From Bacteroidia bacterium (GTDB taxonomy: Bacteria; Bacteroidota; Bacteroidia; Bacteroidales; F082): a DNA stretch of 57,092 nucleotides. Each line of letters begins with the position of its first letter. The stretch's first letter is position 1. A program made the translations under genes and the position numbers. The stretch spans positions 1 to 57,092 of the forward strand of contig JAJTAY010000028.1 of NCBI GenBank assembly GCA_021287165.1. Direction: 5' to 3'. Under the pieces are notes generated by a model. The model had not been told where the DNA came from. It saw only the letters and a list, made by a program, of their open reading frames with translations, and did not search any database. Below, in pieces: positions 1 to 9,447 of this stretch.

Positions 1-78
1 TTTGAATCCTGTAACCATCATCGAATCTTTCTTATCTTGCGGCACGGTTCAGACTCGCCCAACCAAAGCTAAACACCC

Positions 79-663
79 ATGAAAGAAGGAAAAGAATACT
101 ACGCCCACGAAACGGCGGTGATTGACGAAGGCGCCATCATTGGCAAAGGCACCAAAATCTGGCATTTTTCGCATATCATGACCGGTTGTGAAATTGGAGA
201 AAACTGCAATATTGGCCAAAATGTGGTGGTGTCGCCAGGCGTAAAACTGGGCCGCAATGTGAAGGTGCAAAATAATGTAAGCATTTACACCGGTGTGATT
301 TGTGAAGACGATGTGTTTCTTGGCCCTTCGATGGTATTTACCAATGTGGTTAATCCGCGGAGCAATGTGAACCGCAGGGGACAATATGTGCAAACCATTG
401 TGAAACGCGGGGCTTCGATTGGTGCCAATGCCACCATCGTATGCGGTCACGACATTGGCGAGTTTGCTTTCATTGGCGCCGGTGCAGTGGTTACCAAAGA
501 GGTGCCGCCTTATGCACTTGTTGTGGGCAATCCCGCCAAACATGTCGGCTGGATGAGCGAATTTGGCCATCGCCTTCATTTTGATGCCGATGGACTGGCC
601 CAATGCCCCGAGAGCGGCGAAAAATACAGGCTCGAAAACGGCAGAGTGAGCAAAATCGCTTAA
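79..663 (+). CDS. UDP-sugar N-acetyltransferase, left-handed beta-helix (WlbB/WbpD-like)
   Basis: The 194-residue protein is built of hexapeptide repeats over roughly residues 10-150 (AVIDEGAIIGKGTKIWHF and similar I/V-G-x-x-x periodicity), the left-handed beta-helix of acyl-CoA-dependent sugar acetyltransferases. The block FTNVVNPRSNV and the ending VVGNPAKHVGWMSEFG resemble the WbpD/WlbB family, which acetylates the 3-amino group of UDP-2-acetamido-3-amino-2,3-dideoxyglucuronate for O-antigen or capsule. It starts at an ATG 78 bases into the window, so an operon may begin upstream out of sight. The sugar nucleotide genes that follow (GalE, RmlB) support a surface polysaccharide role. The family is clear; the exact substrate is inferred. 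Confidence 0.85.
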   Translation: MKEGKEYYAHETAVIDEGAIIGKGTKIWHFSHIMTGCEIGENCNIGQNVVVSPGVKLGRNVKVQNNVSIYTGVICEDDVFLGPSMVFTNVVNPRSNVNRRGQYVQTIVKRGASIGANATIVCGHDIGEFAFIGAGAVVTKEVPPYALVVGNPAKHVGWMSEFGHRLHFDADGLAQCPESGEKYRLENGRVSKIA

Positions 664-688
664 ATATTTTGTATCGCAGCTTTTTTGG

Positions 689-720
689 TTTGCTCTCTTT
701 AATTCAGCAACTTAACTTTG
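689..720 (+). promoter_or_regulatory. Bacteroidota-type promoter of galE
   Basis: TTTG at 689-692, a 20-nt spacer, then TAACTTTG at 713-720. This matches the -33 TTTG / -7 TAnnTTTG pattern of the Bacteroidota primary sigma factor. Transcription would start near 727, about 10 nt before the galE ATG, so galE and rmlB can be transcribed independently of the upstream acetyltransferase. Confidence 0.75.
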
Positions 721-736
721 AGATAAAATTTCGCAT

Positions 737-1774
737 ATGAAAATACTCGTTACCGGTGGCACGGGATATATCGGTTCGCATACCGTGGTGGAGCTCCAGC
801 AGCAGGGCTTTGAGGTGGTTATTGTGGACAACCTCTCCAACTCGCAGGCATGGATTGTTGATGCCATTGCACAAATCACAGGCATAAAGCCCCACTTTGA
901 ACAATTCGATCTGGCAGATCGTGCGCTTACGGCCGATTTTTTCCGTCGCCACAACGACCTGAAGGGGGTTATACATTTCGCTGCTTACAAAGCCGTTGGC
1001 GAGTCGGTCGAAAAACCCCTGATGTACTACCGCAACAACTTAGTTTCGTTGATGAACATCCTCGAAAGCATGGCCGCCAACGGAGTGCCCAATCTGGTAT
1101 TTTCGTCGAGCTGCACCGTTTATGGCCAACCCGATGAACTGCCGGTTTCGGAAAAAGCTCCCATCAAAAAGGCTGAGTCGCCCTATGGCAACACCAAGCA
1201 GATTTCGGAGGAGATCATTCAGGACACCCTACATGCCGATAAAAGGCTCAATGCCATTGCCTTGCGCTATTTCAACCCGATTGGGGCACATGATTCGGCC
1301 CTCATTGGCGAACTGCCGCTGGGCGTACCGAATAACCTTGTTCCATACATCACGCAAACCGCCATCGGGCTGAGGCCTCATCTGAATGTTTTTGGCAGCG
1401 ACTACAACACCCCCGATGGAACACCCATACGCGATTACATCCATGTGGTCGATCTGGCTCAGGCTCATGTGGTGGCCGTGAAACGCATGATCGAAGGCAG
1501 GATGAAAGCCTCGTTCGAAGTGTTTAACCTTGGAACGGGCACCGGTAATGGTGTGCTTGAGGTGATCAATTCGTTCGAACGCGTTTCGGGAGTGAAACTC
1601 AATTACAAAATCGTTGGGCGACGTGCCGGCGACGTAGAAAAAGTGTGGGCCGACCCCAGTTGGTCGAATCAGGAGCTGGGATGGAAGGCAAAACGCAGCC
1701 TCGACGAGATGACCGCCTCGGCCTGGAAATGGGAACAGGCCTACAGGGCAAGAGCAAAAGAAACTAATCAGTAA
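737..1774 (+). CDS. galE: UDP-glucose 4-epimerase
   Basis: Cytoplasmic NAD-dependent epimerase interconverting UDP-glucose and UDP-galactose, supplying galactose units to cell-surface glycans. The 345-residue length is normal. The Rossmann dinucleotide motif GGTGYIGSH is at residues 7-15, the catalytic serine block SSSCTVYG at 123-130, and the catalytic Y150xxxK154 pair (YGNTK) follows. RYFNPIGAH and RDYIHVVDLA are further GalE signatures. The gene has its own promoter directly upstream and is followed after 17 nt by the dTDP-glucose dehydratase gene, so the two are probably cotranscribed. Confidence 0.95.
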   Translation: MKILVTGGTGYIGSHTVVELQQQGFEVVIVDNLSNSQAWIVDAIAQITGIKPHFEQFDLADRALTADFFRRHNDLKGVIHFAAYKAVGESVEKPLMYYRNNLVSLMNILESMAANGVPNLVFSSSCTVYGQPDELPVSEKAPIKKAESPYGNTKQISEEIIQDTLHADKRLNAIALRYFNPIGAHDSALIGELPLGVPNNLVPYITQTAIGLRPHLNVFGSDYNTPDGTPIRDYIHVVDLAQAHVVAVKRMIEGRMKASFEVFNLGTGTGNGVLEVINSFERVSGVKLNYKIVGRRAGDVEKVWADPSWSNQELGWKAKRSLDEMTASAWKWEQAYRARAKETNQ

Positions 1775-1791
1775 ATCAATCCTTTACAGGC

Positions 1792-2844
1792 ATGAAAAAG
1801 ATACTTATCACCGGAGGCGCCGGTTTCATCGGTTCACATGTGGTCAGGCTGTTCGTAACAAAATATCCTGATTATCAAATTTATAATCTTGATAAGCTTA
1901 CGTATGCCGGCAACCTTGCCAATCTGTCGGATATTGAAAACCTGCCGAACTACCATTTTATCAAAGCTGACATTGTGGACGGCGAGGCCATGCAAAAACT
2001 CTTTGCCCTGCACCAGTTCGACGGGGTAATCCATCTTGCAGCCGAATCGCATGTCGACCGCTCCATTGCCAACCCACTGGAGTTTGTGATGACCAATGTG
2101 GTGGGTACGGTAAACCTGCTTAATGCTGCCAAATTCCACTGGAAAGACAACTTCGACGGCAAGCGGTTTTATCATGTGAGCACCGACGAGGTGTACGGCA
2201 GCCTGGGCGAAACCGGTTATTTCACCGAGGAAACGCCTTACGATCCGCACAGCCCCTACTCGGCCTCGAAAGCCAGCAGCGACCATTTTGTTAGGGCCTA
2301 CCACGATACCTACGGATTGCCTGTGGTGCTCTCGAACTGCTCGAACAATTATGGCCCAAATCAGTTCCCCGAAAAGCTCATCCCGCTCTTTATCAACAAT
2401 ATACGCCACAACAAACCACTGCCTGTATACGGCAAGGGCGAAAATGTGCGCGACTGGCTCTATGTGGTTGACCACGCCCGCGCCATCGACCTGATTTTCC
2501 ACAAGGGCAAGGACGGCGAAACTTACAACATTGGCGGCCACAACGAATGGAAAAACATCGACCTGATCAAGGTGATCTGCCGCATTATGGACGAAAAACT
2601 CGGACGTGCACCCGGCACCTCCGAGCAACTGATCACTTATGTAAAAGACCGTGCTGGTCACGATCTGCGCTACGCCATTGATGCGGGAAAACTGCAGCAT
2701 GAACTCGGCTGGGTACCTTCACTGCAATTTGAGGAAGGCATTCGACTTACCATTGAGTGGTATCTGAGTAATCAGGCCTGGCTCGACGAGGTGACTTCGG
2801 GGCATTACCTTAAGTACTACGAAGAGCAGTATGTGAAAAGGTGA
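1792..2844 (+). CDS. rfbB: dTDP-glucose 4,6-dehydratase
   Basis: Short-chain dehydrogenase/reductase that converts dTDP-glucose to dTDP-4-keto-6-deoxyglucose, the entry step to rhamnose and other deoxysugars. The 350-residue protein has the NAD-binding motif GGAGFIGSH at 8-16, the RmlB catalytic TDE triplet at 131-133 in STDEVYG, and the Y156SASK160 pair. SNCSNNYGPNQFPEKLIPL and VRDWLYVVDH are RmlB hallmarks. It follows galE by 17 nt. The other rhamnose genes (rmlA, rmlC, rmlD) are not in the window. Its end faces the convergent reductase at 2932. Confidence 0.95.
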   Translation: MKKILITGGAGFIGSHVVRLFVTKYPDYQIYNLDKLTYAGNLANLSDIENLPNYHFIKADIVDGEAMQKLFALHQFDGVIHLAAESHVDRSIANPLEFVMTNVVGTVNLLNAAKFHWKDNFDGKRFYHVSTDEVYGSLGETGYFTEETPYDPHSPYSASKASSDHFVRAYHDTYGLPVVLSNCSNNYGPNQFPEKLIPLFINNIRHNKPLPVYGKGENVRDWLYVVDHARAIDLIFHKGKDGETYNIGGHNEWKNIDLIKVICRIMDEKLGRAPGTSEQLITYVKDRAGHDLRYAIDAGKLQHELGWVPSLQFEEGIRLTIEWYLSNQAWLDEVTSGHYLKYYEEQYVKR

Positions 2845-2931
2845 CACCTGATTGATCTTACTTTGGTTTGCTGGGTGATCTGGACTTTTGCAGAGCGTGC
2901 TGTATGATCCCAAACCTGATTACTGACTTGT

Positions 2932-3549
2932 TTATCGCTTCAGCAGTTTGAAGGCAATGTTGCGTCCATGTCCCTGAAACATAGCCAGATTGATCCAGAA
3001 AAAGGCGAACTGCTCCATGAGGGTAAATCTGTCGTTTCCTCCTACATCGTAACACTCAGCAAAACCAGCCTCCAGGGCAAGCTGTCTTACAACGGCTTTT
3101 GCCGGTTTGCTATCGCCCGCCATGAACATATCTATGATCGTGCTACCGTACGCCGTATCGTTCATATTGTTGTATCCAGTTGTATTAAAGCATTTTACAA
3201 CATCGCGGCTGGCAGTATTGGCGAGAATGGCATCGCCGGTATTAGTATATCCTGCAGGCCCCTGATTCATCACAATGTTCATGGCATCGATGATAATTTT
3301 TCCGGTAGTATCGCCCAATGAGCGTGCCACTTCAACAGCTGCTTTTGCAGGTGTGGCTAACAACACCACTTCGGCTTCGTAAACAGCCTCAGCAACAGGA
3401 TGAACCGAAATACCATTTTTGCTACTAAGATCCGAGCCTTTAAATTCCTTTGTGTTTCGAACACCCAGATAAGTGCGGTGGCCTGCATCGGCCCATTTGA
3501 CAGCGAGGGCACTACCAACGTTTCCTGTTCCAATGATTGCGATTCTCAT
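2932..3549 (-). CDS. NADPH-dependent F420 reductase-like oxidoreductase
   Basis: A 205-residue protein starting with the Rossmann motif MRIAIIGTGNVGSALA, followed by GVRNTKEF and VVLLATPAKAAVEVA, and a central VVKCFNTTGYNNM block. These are typical of the NADP/F420-dependent oxidoreductase family (PF03807), whose characterised archaeal members reduce F420. Bacteroidota generally lack F420, so the true hydride acceptor is unknown. It stands alone, convergent with rmlB and divergent from the glycosyltransferase gene, with no pathway context. Confidence 0.8.
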   Translation of the reverse strand: MRIAIIGTGNVGSALAVKWADAGHRTYLGVRNTKEFKGSDLSSKNGISVHPVAEAVYEAEVVLLATPAKAAVEVARSLGDTTGKIIIDAMNIVMNQGPAGYTNTGDAILANTASRDVVKCFNTTGYNNMNDTAYGSTIIDMFMAGDSKPAKAVVRQLALEAGFAECYDVGGNDRFTLMEQFAFFWINLAMFQGHGRNIAFKLLKR

Positions 3550-3746
3550 AACAATAAGTTTTATACTGGTTAAATCCCTTTTACAGGCAGCTTTATCATA
3601 CCTGGTTGCGACTGCGAAGTTGCGATTAAAATGTTTAATCGATTATAACACTCAAAAAAACCAGCAAATATCCTTTTGGTGAGTGAATTAAAGCGCTTGA
3701 ATTAAACTTTTGAACAGCTGAAAAGCTGACGCAATTTGCCGTGAGG

Positions 3747-3778
3747 TTTGCCGTTAAGCCTGATATGGCATAATTTTG
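3747..3778 (+). promoter_or_regulatory. Bacteroidota-type promoter of the GT2 gene
   Basis: TTTG at 3747-3750, exactly 20 nt, then TAATTTTG at 3771-3778. A start of transcription near 3785 fits the ATG at 3804 and excludes the TTG at 3786 as translation start. Confidence 0.7.
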
Positions 3779-3803
3779 CAGCTTTTTGCGGAGAGAGAAA
3801 TCT

Positions 3804-4553
3804 ATGGAGCATTGTTTACTCAGCGTCGTCATTCCGGCCTACAACGAAGAACGTACTATAGTCGACGTGATCGGACGGGTTTATAAAAGCCTTGAAACCA
3901 ACAATATAAGCGGAGAGATCATCGTTGTTGACGATGCTTCGAAGGACAGTACTATCCACAAAGTTGAGGAGTATATTTCCCGTCATCCTGATCAGCAGGT
4001 TAAGCTGCTGAGCTCGAAACCCAACCGTGGCAAGGGTTTCGTAATTCGTCAGGGAATAAAGGAAGCTAAAGGCGATTATGTGTTGGTACAGGATGCTGAT
4101 TACGAATACGACCCGCGTGAATATCCCAAACTGCTGGCCCCTGTGCTCGACGGCATGGCCGATGTGGTTTATGGTTCACGTTTCATGGGTGGCGACCCGC
4201 ATCGCATCCTCTTTTTCTGGCACAGCATAGGCAACAAGTTTCTGACGTTTGTGTCGAACATGTTCACCAACCTGAACCTGACCGATATGGAGTCGGGCTA
4301 CAAACTCTTCCGGCGCGACATCATTCAGGCCATCTACCTCAAGGAAAACCGTTTTGGCTTCGAGCCCGAGGTAACGGCCAAGATTGCCCGAATCCCCGGC
4401 ATCCGTATTTACGAGGTGGGTATTTCCTATTATGGCCGTACCTATGCCGAGGGCAAAAAAATCAACTGGCGCGATGGTTTCCGTGCCATCTGGTGTGTAC
4501 TGAAATACAACCTCTTCGACAAGAAGCACTTTACCAAACCGGTAAAACTTTAG
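3804..4553 (+). CDS. Family 2 glycosyltransferase (dolichyl-phosphate-mannose synthase-like)
   Basis: A 250-residue GT-A fold enzyme opening with LSVVIPAYNEERTIVDVI, with the nucleotide-sugar acidic motif DDASKDS and the DXD-like QDADYEYDP. The block MESGYKLFRRDII and the late FGFEPEVTAKIAR are typical of bacterial DPM1-like synthases, which charge polyprenyl phosphate with a hexose. No C-terminal membrane helices are seen. The ATG at 3804 is preceded by a purine-rich GGAGAGAG and is preferred to the upstream TTG at 3786. It converges on the O-acylation operon. A relative lies at 45706. Confidence 0.85.
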   Translation: MEHCLLSVVIPAYNEERTIVDVIGRVYKSLETNNISGEIIVVDDASKDSTIHKVEEYISRHPDQQVKLLSSKPNRGKGFVIRQGIKEAKGDYVLVQDADYEYDPREYPKLLAPVLDGMADVVYGSRFMGGDPHRILFFWHSIGNKFLTFVSNMFTNLNLTDMESGYKLFRRDIIQAIYLKENRFGFEPEVTAKIARIPGIRIYEVGISYYGRTYAEGKKINWRDGFRAIWCVLKYNLFDKKHFTKPVKL

Positions 4554-4578
4554 GCAACAAGAGATACTTGCCTGCGGC

Positions 4579-6444
4579 TTAGTTCCAGCCCTGAGGAACA
4601 AACAGTTCCACTTTCATTTCGTCAACCAGCACGGGTTTGCTGCCCGGCAACCAGATGGTTACCCTGAAAGGATCGTGCACCTTGCGCACTTCGGGCGTGA
4701 GGTAGTATAGTTCAACCTCGTTCCACTCACCAGGTTTAAACTTCTCAGGATCAGGTAGCTGACTCTTATATGCGTAAGCATAGCCATTGTGCATGAAGGT
4801 GGCTGTGAGGTAAAAAGGATTTTCGGCCGGTGTAACTTCCGAACACACCTTAGCCGACACCCTGATGATGCCAAATTCGTGAAGCGAGAGGCCCGTCCAG
4901 TCGGTTTCGTAAAGGGGCGAAAAGGGCTGATCGGGGCTCAGCACGAAAACTCCCCCTGAAACCCCGGGTGCAGTGCTGTCGTTGGTTTGGTATTCGTCGA
5001 AGGTGTAGTGTGCCAGGGTACAGCTGCGATATTTTCGTCCACCATGGAGCAGCTCCTCCGGGCTTTTGGTGCGGTCGACCAGCCAAAGCTGCTCAAGGTT
5101 TGCTGGCGGCGTCGTTTTCAGAAAGACTGCCTTGTAGGCTTCTTTAGTCATGCGCGCACTGTGGATATAGCCGTTGAGAAATTGCCAGCTTTGAAACTGG
5201 TTGAATGCCACAATCAATATCAACAAAATAAGGATCGGGACTTTGACTAACCAAGAGCGCTGCATGACCCCCTGCAACAGATAACCCAGCGGCAAGGCCA
5301 ACATCACATAGCCAGGGATTACCGCCCTTTGGCTAAAGCTGTCGGCGTACCACCAGCACGACCAGCTGGCAATGACATAGAATGAGACAGCAAAAAAGAC
5401 GAAAATGGGAAAGAAGACCTCCGGCCTGCGCTTCCAAAGGCTGATAAAGCCGAAAAGGGCTAAGGCCATCAGGGGCGTGTAAAGCAACCAGCCCTTGCGG
5501 AAACTGAACAGCACTTCGAGCAGGTAAGGCTGCAGGAATTCCATCCCCTCCCCTGCGTTTCCTCCGTAACTGTTGTATAGAAATTTTCCGGTAAATAGCT
5601 TGAAATAAATAAGTTGCAAACTGCCTATTGCAAGTATGACCATAAGGGCGGCAAATATCTGCTTCCAGTTTCTTAGCAACAAAAACCACTTGTCACGCAG
5701 CGATTTTTCATTGTAAACGCCCCAAAGTACCGGCACGATGCCCACCAAAATTTCAGTAGGCCGACTCAGTGCAGCCAGACCAATGACAAGCCCAAGCAAA
5801 AGGGCTGTTTTCAAGCCCGGTTGCTCGTGCCATTTGATGGTCAGCCAAAGTACTGATGCGAAAAGGAAAAACAGATAGTTATGCGACATCAGCCCCTGAC
5901 CATGCCAAACGGTATGTATCATAAAGTTGGTGCCAAACGGAATGAGTACCAACAGGACGGAAGTGAGGCAAGGGCTAAAAAACCTGAGCATGGCCTTTCG
6001 GAAAAGCAACAGCCCGGCGAGGGTGTAAACAAAACTGCCGTAAAGCAGGCTGGCCTGATAAGGGAACGAAAAGCCATCGGCCTCGTAAACAGAGAGCAAG
6101 GCCCAAATATGTCCCACAAAAAACCATGGGCTGTAGAGCACAGCCATTCCCATGGGATACTTCATCACCCAACTTCCATCGGGCATTGGCAGGGCCTGAT
6201 AAAAACCTGCAGTGTTCTGATATTTGGCAATGATGCCTTCGACCACCGCGAAGTCTTTCAGACCTAAATCATTGTATATGAAGGTGAAAGGCAGATAGAG
6301 ATAATAGCCAAAAATATCCCACGACAACAAGACAGCCGGAAAATGCGACAAAAGCATGGCTGCCAGCAGCGCCATCAAAGCCAGCATGGTGTAGAACGAC
6401 GCATCAGCTTTTCGAATCGTTGTCGTAAGATTAAGCCTATTCAT
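4579..6444 (-). CDS. Polytopic GT-C-like glycosyltransferase membrane protein
   Basis: About 621 residues with roughly ten hydrophobic segments in the N-terminal two thirds and a hydrophilic C-terminal domain of about 170 residues. The first loop has SWDIFGYYLYLPF, whose acidic residue sits where GT-C transferases (PMT/ArnT superfamily) carry their catalytic Asp; GLAALSRPTEIL also fits that superfamily. It probably transfers a lipid-linked sugar outside the membrane. The ATG at 6444 overlaps the end of the AlgJ-like gene by 8 nt, implying translational coupling and excluding the longer frame to 6486. Substrate unknown. Confidence 0.65.
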   Translation of the reverse strand: MNRLNLTTTIRKADASFYTMLALMALLAAMLLSHFPAVLLSWDIFGYYLYLPFTFIYNDLGLKDFAVVEGIIAKYQNTAGFYQALPMPDGSWVMKYPMGMAVLYSPWFFVGHIWALLSVYEADGFSFPYQASLLYGSFVYTLAGLLLFRKAMLRFFSPCLTSVLLVLIPFGTNFMIHTVWHGQGLMSHNYLFFLFASVLWLTIKWHEQPGLKTALLLGLVIGLAALSRPTEILVGIVPVLWGVYNEKSLRDKWFLLLRNWKQIFAALMVILAIGSLQLIYFKLFTGKFLYNSYGGNAGEGMEFLQPYLLEVLFSFRKGWLLYTPLMALALFGFISLWKRRPEVFFPIFVFFAVSFYVIASWSCWWYADSFSQRAVIPGYVMLALPLGYLLQGVMQRSWLVKVPILILLILIVAFNQFQSWQFLNGYIHSARMTKEAYKAVFLKTTPPANLEQLWLVDRTKSPEELLHGGRKYRSCTLAHYTFDEYQTNDSTAPGVSGGVFVLSPDQPFSPLYETDWTGLSLHEFGIIRVSAKVCSEVTPAENPFYLTATFMHNGYAYAYKSQLPDPEKFKPGEWNEVELYYLTPEVRKVHDPFRVTIWLPGSKPVLVDEMKVELFVPQGWN

Positions 6445-7744
6445 GCTTTTGCTGTTGTTTGTTGTTTTGAAGCACCCAGAAAGCATCCAGCCTAAGCATT
6501 TCTTCTTCGCTTATGCCGCGGTCCATAGCCTTTTGCCTGACCGTATTCATCCATTCGGTGCTCGAGCGAATGCCGGCGATGATTTTTTGCAGTTCTTCAA
6601 GATCGCTTTCTGTAAGGCTTTCATGTTGTTGAATGGCCTCGTGGAGCTGTTCGACAAAGCCAAAGCCAAAGCGGTACATATTGGCATCGGTGAGCAGGAT
6701 AATCACGAAGTCATTGTCGAGCACCCGCAGCAGAAGGTCAACGTTTTTGCGTTCGAGAGGCGGACTGCCATCGCCCGGATAGATCTGTTCGTTGTAGTAC
6801 CAAAACGAATGCTCGCCAAAGGCCTCGGTGGCATAACCGCTGCCAAACCACTGCCAGTAATAACTGTCGGCCACCACCATCACTTTGGGGGCAACTGCTG
6901 TTTTCTGTAAGTTGAATTCGGGGTAAGGCATGGGGAAGTCATCGGGCTTCATGATGATGTTGAGCCCCTCCCAGAGGTCGCGGTCGGGCGAGCGTAGCCT
7001 GTGGGTTACTTCAATTCGCTTCATATTGAAATCGAGCCACCTGCGGCCAGAAACCAATTCCATGGTATTGATCAGACTATCGAAGGCAAGCCCCAAACCA
7101 TAATAGCTCCAGTGAATGCCGCATTTGGGAAACAGGGCATAGCGCGAGGTGTCGCGCATGGCACTGAACCAGGGGTTGCCGTGGATGACAGGAACACCTT
7201 TGTCGGTCAGCGCCCTGGCATAGGCAAAATCATTCCGCTTGTTAATCTCTGAAGTCCTGTAACGATCAGGAATATATTCCGGAAAAAAAGAAGCCTTGCC
7301 CGGCGCCAGGAGCACAATAAGGTATTTGTTGCGCAGGCTCAGCCAATGCGAAATGTCCGAAAGCCGGGCTGCATGTTTTTCCACCTGATCATCACCAACA
7401 TAATCCTGACCAAAAAGGGCTTTAATGTAATTGATTTCATACAAAAAGCCTTCCTTACCCCGCACTACCGATTGCGCAGCTACAGTATCGAAGAGGCTGT
7501 ACCTGAATTGGTTGTAAAGCCTCACCAGATCGGGACGGTAGCCGATGTGATGCTCAAGCCAGTTGTTGAGGCTTTCCTGATAGGTGCCCTGATAAATACC
7601 TTTTGCCGTTACAATCGGCTTTTGCGGTAGCTCGAAGTACCCTTTGAGTCCGCTCACTTTCGGAAAGCCTGTAAACTGCTGTATGGCAGGCAGAAAAAGG
7701 ATTGCAATGAGCGATGTGGCAATGGCTTTCCGCATGACTTTCAT
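6437..7744 (-). CDS. SGNH/AlgJ-like polysaccharide O-acetylation protein
   Basis: A 435-residue protein with an uncleaved-looking N-terminal hydrophobic anchor (residues 7-24) and a periplasmic domain. LNNWLEHHIGYRPDLVRLYNQFRY and GKEGFLYE match the start of AlgJ/AlgX/DltD-like SGNH domains, and MVVADSYYWQWF supplies the expected D-S catalytic block (VVADSY). Such proteins take an acyl group from the MBOAT partner and transfer it to a polysaccharide. The gene begins 3 nt after the stop of the MBOAT gene and overlaps the next gene by 8 nt, so the three form a tight operon. Confidence 0.8.
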   Translation of the reverse strand: MKVMRKAIATSLIAILFLPAIQQFTGFPKVSGLKGYFELPQKPIVTAKGIYQGTYQESLNNWLEHHIGYRPDLVRLYNQFRYSLFDTVAAQSVVRGKEGFLYEINYIKALFGQDYVGDDQVEKHAARLSDISHWLSLRNKYLIVLLAPGKASFFPEYIPDRYRTSEINKRNDFAYARALTDKGVPVIHGNPWFSAMRDTSRYALFPKCGIHWSYYGLGLAFDSLINTMELVSGRRWLDFNMKRIEVTHRLRSPDRDLWEGLNIIMKPDDFPMPYPEFNLQKTAVAPKVMVVADSYYWQWFGSGYATEAFGEHSFWYYNEQIYPGDGSPPLERKNVDLLLRVLDNDFVIILLTDANMYRFGFGFVEQLHEAIQQHESLTESDLEELQKIIAGIRSSTEWMNTVRQKAMDRGISEEEMLRLDAFWVLQNNKQQQKHE

Positions 7745-7747
7745 GGC

Positions 7748-9169
7748 TCAGAACCTGAAGTAGATGAAGGGATTGAAGCCCGATGAAGTGATTGCACCAA
7801 GGCTGATAACAAGCAGCACAACCGAGGCCAGGGCCATCCAGATGAGCGACGAAAGTTTTTTCTCTTTGGCATAAAGACGCTGCTGCCAGGGTTCGATACC
7901 TGGCAGATAGGCCAGAAACCCAAAGAGTCCGGCAAAAATCATGGTCAACCATACTTCGCGGCTTACCGGCAAATGGTTGCTGCCCCCAAGACCAAACATG
8001 CCCGGCAGAAAATCGAACACCTGGTGCATGCTTTCGGCCCTGAACAAAACCCACCCAATGAGCGTGATGAAAAAGGTAATAAGCAGGCTGGGCAATTGGC
8101 CGATGCGTTCATAGAACCGGAGCAGAAACAGCCGGTCGAGAATAAGGAAAGTGCCATGAAAAGCGCCCCATATCACAAAATTCCATGCTGCGCCATGCCA
8201 AAGACCCGAAATGAGAAATACCAGCCAAAGGTTGAAATACATCCTTTTTGGGCTCACCTTGTTACCGCCCAGCGGAATATAAAGATAATCGCGCATCCAT
8301 CGGCCCAGGGTCATATGCCAGCGGCGCCAGAATTCGGAAATGCTGCGCGAAATATATGGATTGTTGAAGTTTTCCGGAAAGTCGAAACCAATCATGCGGC
8401 CCAGGCCGATGGCCATGTCGGAGTATCCTGCAAAATCGTAATAGATCTGAAAGGCATAGGCGATAATTCCCACCCATAGCGTAACCGTATCGAGCTGTGA
8501 TACGTCGGCTGCAAATACACTATCGGCATAAGCACCCAGCGGATTGGCTATCAACACCTTACGGGCAAGTCCAATGGTAAACCTGAAAAAGCCGGTAATG
8601 CGGTTGTCGGCCGTTTCGTTCCATCGGCGTTCGTTGAGCTGCCCGGCCACTTCGTTGAACCGGACGATGGGGCCGGCGATGAGCTGAGGGAACATCAGGA
8701 TATAAAGGGCAAGGTCAGTTACCCTTTTCAGTGGCGGGTGCATGCCTCTGTAAACGTCGATGGTGTAGGTCATCTTCTGGAAAGTGAAAAATGAGATGCC
8801 GATAGGCAGAGCCACTTTAGTCCACTCCACAGGCTGGCTGCCCATTGCGGTAAGAATGGCATCAACGTTTTCGATGAAGAAGTTGGCATATTTAAAGTAG
8901 GCCAGCAAGCCTACATTCATGACAATGCTGGCAGCGGTATAGGTTCTTTTCAAACGGCGAGAGGGGGCTGCAAACATCAGCTTCACGAGGTAGAAGTCGA
9001 TGATGATGCTTACTACCACAATGAAAATGAAGTCGGGCGCTCCCCAGGCATAAAAGAACATGCTGGCCAACAGGGCCACGTAGTTGCGCAGCCGGTGGGG
9101 CGAGATATAGTAGAGCAACAAAAATGCAGGGAGGAAATAAAGGATGAAAAGGCTGCTGCTAAATACCAT
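7748..9169 (-). CDS. MBOAT family membrane O-acyltransferase (AlgI-like)
   Basis: A polytopic membrane protein of about 473 residues. It has the AlgI/DltB hallmarks: an opening MVFSSSLFILYFLPAFLLLYY, a central GPIVRFNEV, DYLYIPLGG followed by FLISGLWHGAAWNFVIWGA with the conserved MBOAT histidine (WHG). The family moves acetyl or other acyl groups across the membrane for transfer to cell-surface glycans. The ATG at 9169 is chosen because a good promoter lies at 9196-9226, inside the longer frame. First gene of the O-acylation operon. Confidence 0.92.
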   Translation of the reverse strand: MVFSSSLFILYFLPAFLLLYYISPHRLRNYVALLASMFFYAWGAPDFIFIVVVSIIIDFYLVKLMFAAPSRRLKRTYTAASIVMNVGLLAYFKYANFFIENVDAILTAMGSQPVEWTKVALPIGISFFTFQKMTYTIDVYRGMHPPLKRVTDLALYILMFPQLIAGPIVRFNEVAGQLNERRWNETADNRITGFFRFTIGLARKVLIANPLGAYADSVFAADVSQLDTVTLWVGIIAYAFQIYYDFAGYSDMAIGLGRMIGFDFPENFNNPYISRSISEFWRRWHMTLGRWMRDYLYIPLGGNKVSPKRMYFNLWLVFLISGLWHGAAWNFVIWGAFHGTFLILDRLFLLRFYERIGQLPSLLITFFITLIGWVLFRAESMHQVFDFLPGMFGLGGSNHLPVSREVWLTMIFAGLFGFLAYLPGIEPWQQRLYAKEKKLSSLIWMALASVVLLVISLGAITSSGFNPFIYFRF

Positions 9170-9195
9170 CGTGCCGCTTTTGTAGATGAGAAGGG

Positions 9196-9226
9196 CAAAA
9201 TTAAGGCTTTGCAATCAACAGCCAAA
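9196..9226 (-). promoter_or_regulatory. Promoter of the MBOAT operon
   Basis: On the minus strand TTTG (9226-9223), 19 nt, then TAATTTTG (9203-9196). A transcript beginning near 9190 leaves a leader of about 20 nt before the ATG at 9169. Confidence 0.7.
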
Positions 9227-9447
9227 GACAAGGCAGAAAGAATGATGCTCGTGAGGAAAATCTACTAAATCAATCCGAAATCGATAAGGCAAATTTGTAG
9301 TAAATGAATAATCAATGATCAGGGCGGCAATGATACTTTTCCTCAGCCACTTCTACTGATTTCAATACAGCTTTTGTAAAAGAATTGGAATGACTTGTAA
9401 TGAAGGATAACTACAAATCATTAAAGAAATAATTTTTTAACTGCAAG

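Noticed and set aside
1834..2700. A 288-codon minus-strand frame opposite rmlB
   Set aside because: Antisense to a clear dehydratase gene and no motif of its own.
4552..4573. Terminator between the convergent GT2 and GT-C-like genes (AGGCAA/TTGCCT)
   Set aside because: Only six pairs, a ten-base loop and no T run on either side.
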